The position numbers and the translations under genes are program-made. 6,758 nt of DNA from an uncultured Bacilli bacterium. GTDB lineage: Bacteria > Bacillota_I > Bacilli_A > RF39 > UBA660. Under the pieces are notes generated by a model. That model saw nothing but the letters and a program-made list of their open reading frames with translations, made no database searches and was not told the DNA's origin. Below are positions 4,795 through 6,758 of the stretch, piece by piece (the first letter of the stretch is position 1; the number at the start of each line of letters is the position of its first letter). The stretch is from positions 1-6,758 of the forward strand of contig CALVVN010000005.1 of the NCBI GenBank assembly GCA_944363865.1, in the 5' to 3' direction.

Positions 4795-6528
4795 ACTTTT
4801 ATTTTTAATACTTTCTAAAACTAGATTAATAAACTCTTCTAGTTTTACATTAGATGTTTCAGTTTCTCCATATTTACGTACATTAACAAAATTACTTTCT
4901 TTTTCTTTATCACCTAATACCAAAGTAATAGGAATTTTTTTAGTTTGGCTTTCTCTCATTTTATACCCAAGTTTTTCTTCTCTATCATCTATTTCTACTC
5001 TCAACCCTAATTCAACTAATTTATTTTTTACTTCTAGTGCATATTCTAAATGATAGTCATTATTTACAGGTATAATATTAATTTGAACTGGACTTAACCA
5101 TAATGGAAACGCGCCAGCATAATGTTCAATTAAAATACCAATAAATCTTTCAATAGAACCATAAATAACTCTATGAAGCATAATTGGCTCCTTTTTTTCA
5201 CCATGTTCATCTATATAAAACAATTCAAATCTTTTAGGAAGTTGCATATCTAACTGTATAGTTCCGCATTGCCAAGGTCTACCTAAAGAATCATATACTT
5301 TAAAATCTAATTTTGGTCCGTAAAATGCTCCATCACCAGGATTAAGTTTATATTCTTTACCTGCATTTGAAACCGCATTTTTTAGTGCTTCTTCAGCCCT
5401 ATCCCAAACACTAATTTCACCAATAAACTTATCAAGTGGTCTAGTACTTAATTCAATAGAATAATTAAGTCCAAAAACCGCATACATCCTATCTATAAAC
5501 TTAATTAAATTGATAACTTCACTTTCAATATCGCTTTCTTTCATAAATATATGTGCATCATCTTGAGTGAAAGTTCTAACTCTAAATAGGCCACTCAATG
5601 CTCCACTTGCTTCATGTCTATGAACTAACCCAAGTTCTCCAACTCTAAGTGGTAAGTCTCTATAGGAATGCAAACTATTTTTATAAACTAACATTCCCCC
5701 AGGACAATTCATTGGCTTAATAGCAAATTCCTTATCATCAATCTGACTAGTATACATATTGTCTTTATAATTAGCCCAGTGACCACTTAACTCCCATAAT
5801 TCTTTACTCAACATAGTTGGCGTTTTAATAAACTTATAATTTTCTTTAGTGTGTTCTTCATACCAAAAAGTTTCTAAAATATTTCTAATAATCATTCCGT
5901 TTGGTAACCAAAATGGAAAACCAGGACCAAAATCACTAATCATAAATAAATCAAGTTCTTTTCCCAACTTTCTATGATCTCTTTTCTTTGCCTCTTCCAA
6001 GAAATTCAAATAATCATTAAGATCTTCTTCAGATGTAAAACATATTCCATATATTCTTTGAAGCATTTTATTATTTGCGTCGTTTTTCCAATACGCACCA
6101 CTTACTTTAAGAAGTTTAAAATATTTAAGTTCTTTAACTGATTCAACGTGAGGCCCACGACATAAATCTGTAAAATCTCCTTGAGTATACATACTTATAA
6201 CTGTATTTTCTTCATCCATTCTATTAATTAAATCTATTTTATAAGGATCATCTTTAAATTTTTCTAATGCCTCATTCTTAGTTATTTCTTCTCTATAAAT
6301 TCTTTTTCCATCTTTGGAAATCTTTTTCATTTCTTTTTCTATTTTTTCTAAATCTTCTTCTTTTACAACTTCATCACCTAAATCAATATCATAGTAAAAG
6401 CCCTCTTCAATAACTGGACCAACCCAAAATTTAGCATTTGGATACAAATGCTTAACGGCTTGAGCCAATAAATGTGCACAACTATGATTTAACACACTTA
6501 ACTTTTCATCTTCTTTAATATTTATCAT
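4780..6528 (-). CDS. thrS: Threonyl-tRNA synthetase lacking the TGS domain
   Basis: This 582-residue class II synthetase charges tRNA-Thr. The N-terminal editing domain, which removes mischarged serine, is intact: H-S-C-A-H (H15, H19) and D-L-C-R-G-P-H (C123, H127). The catalytic core has N-C-P-G-G-M (C275), D-D-A-H (H326) and M-L-H-R (H452), the three zinc ligands that select threonine. Motif 2 is HRHEASGALSGLFRVR (303-318) and motif 3 is GSIERFIGILIEH (457-469). The C-terminal anticodon-binding domain runs from about 475 to the end. The usual ~60-residue N-terminal TGS domain is missing: the editing domain starts only about 10 residues in. ATG 6528 is chosen because GGAGGG (6538-6533) sits 4-5 bases upstream; an in-frame GTG at 6573 lies within the T-box antiterminator and is not a real start. 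Expression is set by the T-box leader upstream. Confidence 0.97.
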   Translation of the reverse strand: MINIKEDEKLSVLNHSCAHLLAQAVKHLYPNAKFWVGPVIEEGFYYDIDLGDEVVKEEDLEKIEKEMKKISKDGKRIYREEITKNEALEKFKDDPYKIDLINRMDEENTVISMYTQGDFTDLCRGPHVESVKELKYFKLLKVSGAYWKNDANNKMLQRIYGICFTSEEDLNDYLNFLEEAKKRDHRKLGKELDLFMISDFGPGFPFWLPNGMIIRNILETFWYEEHTKENYKFIKTPTMLSKELWELSGHWANYKDNMYTSQIDDKEFAIKPMNCPGGMLVYKNSLHSYRDLPLRVGELGLVHRHEASGALSGLFRVRTFTQDDAHIFMKESDIESEVINLIKFIDRMYAVFGLNYSIELSTRPLDKFIGEISVWDRAEEALKNAVSNAGKEYKLNPGDGAFYGPKLDFKVYDSLGRPWQCGTIQLDMQLPKRFELFYIDEHGEKKEPIMLHRVIYGSIERFIGILIEHYAGAFPLWLSPVQINIIPVNNDYHLEYALEVKNKLVELGLRVEIDDREEKLGYKMRESQTKKIPITLVLGDKEKESNFVNVRKYGETETSNVKLEEFINLVLESIKNKSKNIR

Positions 6529-6538
6529 AACACCCTCC

Positions 6539-6585
6539 AAAATAAAAAGGACAGTACAAGGAGTGCATAGCACGGTACCATCCTT
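6539..6585 (-). terminator. T-box regulated terminator
   Basis: The alternative fold pairs AAGGATGGTAC (6585-6575) with GTACTGTCCTT (6557-6547): 11 continuous pairs, two of them G-U, followed by TTTTATTTT-type residues. It uses the same AAGGA and TGGTAC bases as the antiterminator, so the two structures exclude each other. It ends at the thrS Shine-Dalgarno. Confidence 0.88.
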
Positions 6586-6738
6586 AATTTAACTTAATTA
6601 TTATAACGGAAATATTCCGGAACTTCTTTCGAAGTCAGTTCATAGGTAGTAATTAAAAATTTATCTTACTTGTCTCTCACCATCACAAGCTCGCTATATA
6701 GAATCAATAATTAACCATGTCCTAATCAAAACATTTAT
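6539..6738 (-). ncRNA. T-box riboswitch leader of thrS (threonine)
   Basis: The ~200-base leader has the full T-box order. Stem I includes an apical hairpin, CTTGT / ACAAG (6689-6685 and 6673-6669), with loop GATGGTGAGAG. A specifier-loop segment reads ACTACCTATGAAC, in which ACC (6647-6645) is the likely threonine codon. Two short hairpins follow, ACTTC-GAAA-GAAGT (6635-6622) and CGGAA / TTCCG (6619-6607). The antiterminator is AAGGA (6585-6581) / TCCTT (6562-6558), the seven-base T-box bulge TGGTACC (6580-6574), then GTGC-TAT-GCAC. The bulge UGGU can pair with the ACCA end of uncharged tRNA-Thr, stabilising the antiterminator. When threonine is plentiful the competing terminator forms instead. 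ACT one triplet upstream is an alternative specifier, also threonine. Confidence 0.93.
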
Positions 6739-6744
6739 GCATAA

Positions 6745-6753
6745 ATAATACCA
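6745..6753 (-). promoter_or_regulatory. -10 element of the thrS T-box promoter
   Basis: TGgTATTAT on the minus strand is an extended -10 (hexamer 6750-6745) placed just upstream of stem I; initiation would be near 6738. The -35 lies outside the window, so only half of the promoter can be checked. Confidence 0.6.
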
Positions 6754-6758
6754 CAAAA

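Noticed and set aside
6529..6573. In-frame N-terminal extension of thrS from GTG 6573
   Set aside because: It is translated T-box antiterminator/terminator sequence; the SD and ATG at 6538-6526 give a much better start.
1..6758. Mobile elements, CRISPR arrays, toxin-antitoxin or phage genes
   Set aside because: No transposase, integrase, repeat-spacer pattern or defence motif is present; apart from the two unknown genes the content is housekeeping.

Overview
The window is very AT-rich, with densely packed genes, many lysine, asparagine and isoleucine codons, and Shine-Dalgarno-type starts. All long frames stay open with UGA as a stop, and tryptophan is encoded by UGG, so the standard code fits. 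A threonine T-box leader, a CcpA-era style GlmR/YvcK protein and a VanY-type wall protein point to a low-GC Firmicute or a walled Mollicutes-like relative (for example an uncultured gut Bacilli lineage). The taxon is inference; no species is recognised.

Layout. Positions 1-110 carry a tRNA-Ala(UGC) on the minus strand with its terminator at the window edge; its promoter lies at 146-175. Divergent from it, 237-1298 (plus) encodes an unassigned cytosolic protein with a gluzincin-like zinc protease signature. A 108-base AT-rich gap with no convincing terminator separates it from a convergent three-gene minus-strand operon that reads, in order of transcription, VanY-like membrane protein (3844-2897), GlmR/YvcK (2887-1937), and a small membrane-anchored protein of unknown function (from about 1907 or 1868 to 1407). 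folD (3926-4771, plus) diverges from this operon across an 81-base region with two back-to-back promoters. folD converges on thrS (6528-4780, minus); the two stop codons are 8 bases apart and share one palindromic terminator. Upstream of thrS, a complete T-box riboswitch fills the rest of the window.

How the genes fit together. thrS and tRNA-Ala serve translation and folD serves one-carbon metabolism. The operon pairs a wall-peptidase fold with the wall-precursor regulator GlmR, suggesting an envelope role. The main surprises are: the VanY-like protein has lost two of three zinc ligands and the catalytic glutamate while otherwise intact, so it looks like a pseudoenzyme; the small gene has no normal start codon in front of its signal-anchor coding sequence; and the folD/thrS terminator palindrome makes both proteins end in the same four residues. 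No mobile element, CRISPR array or defence system is visible.
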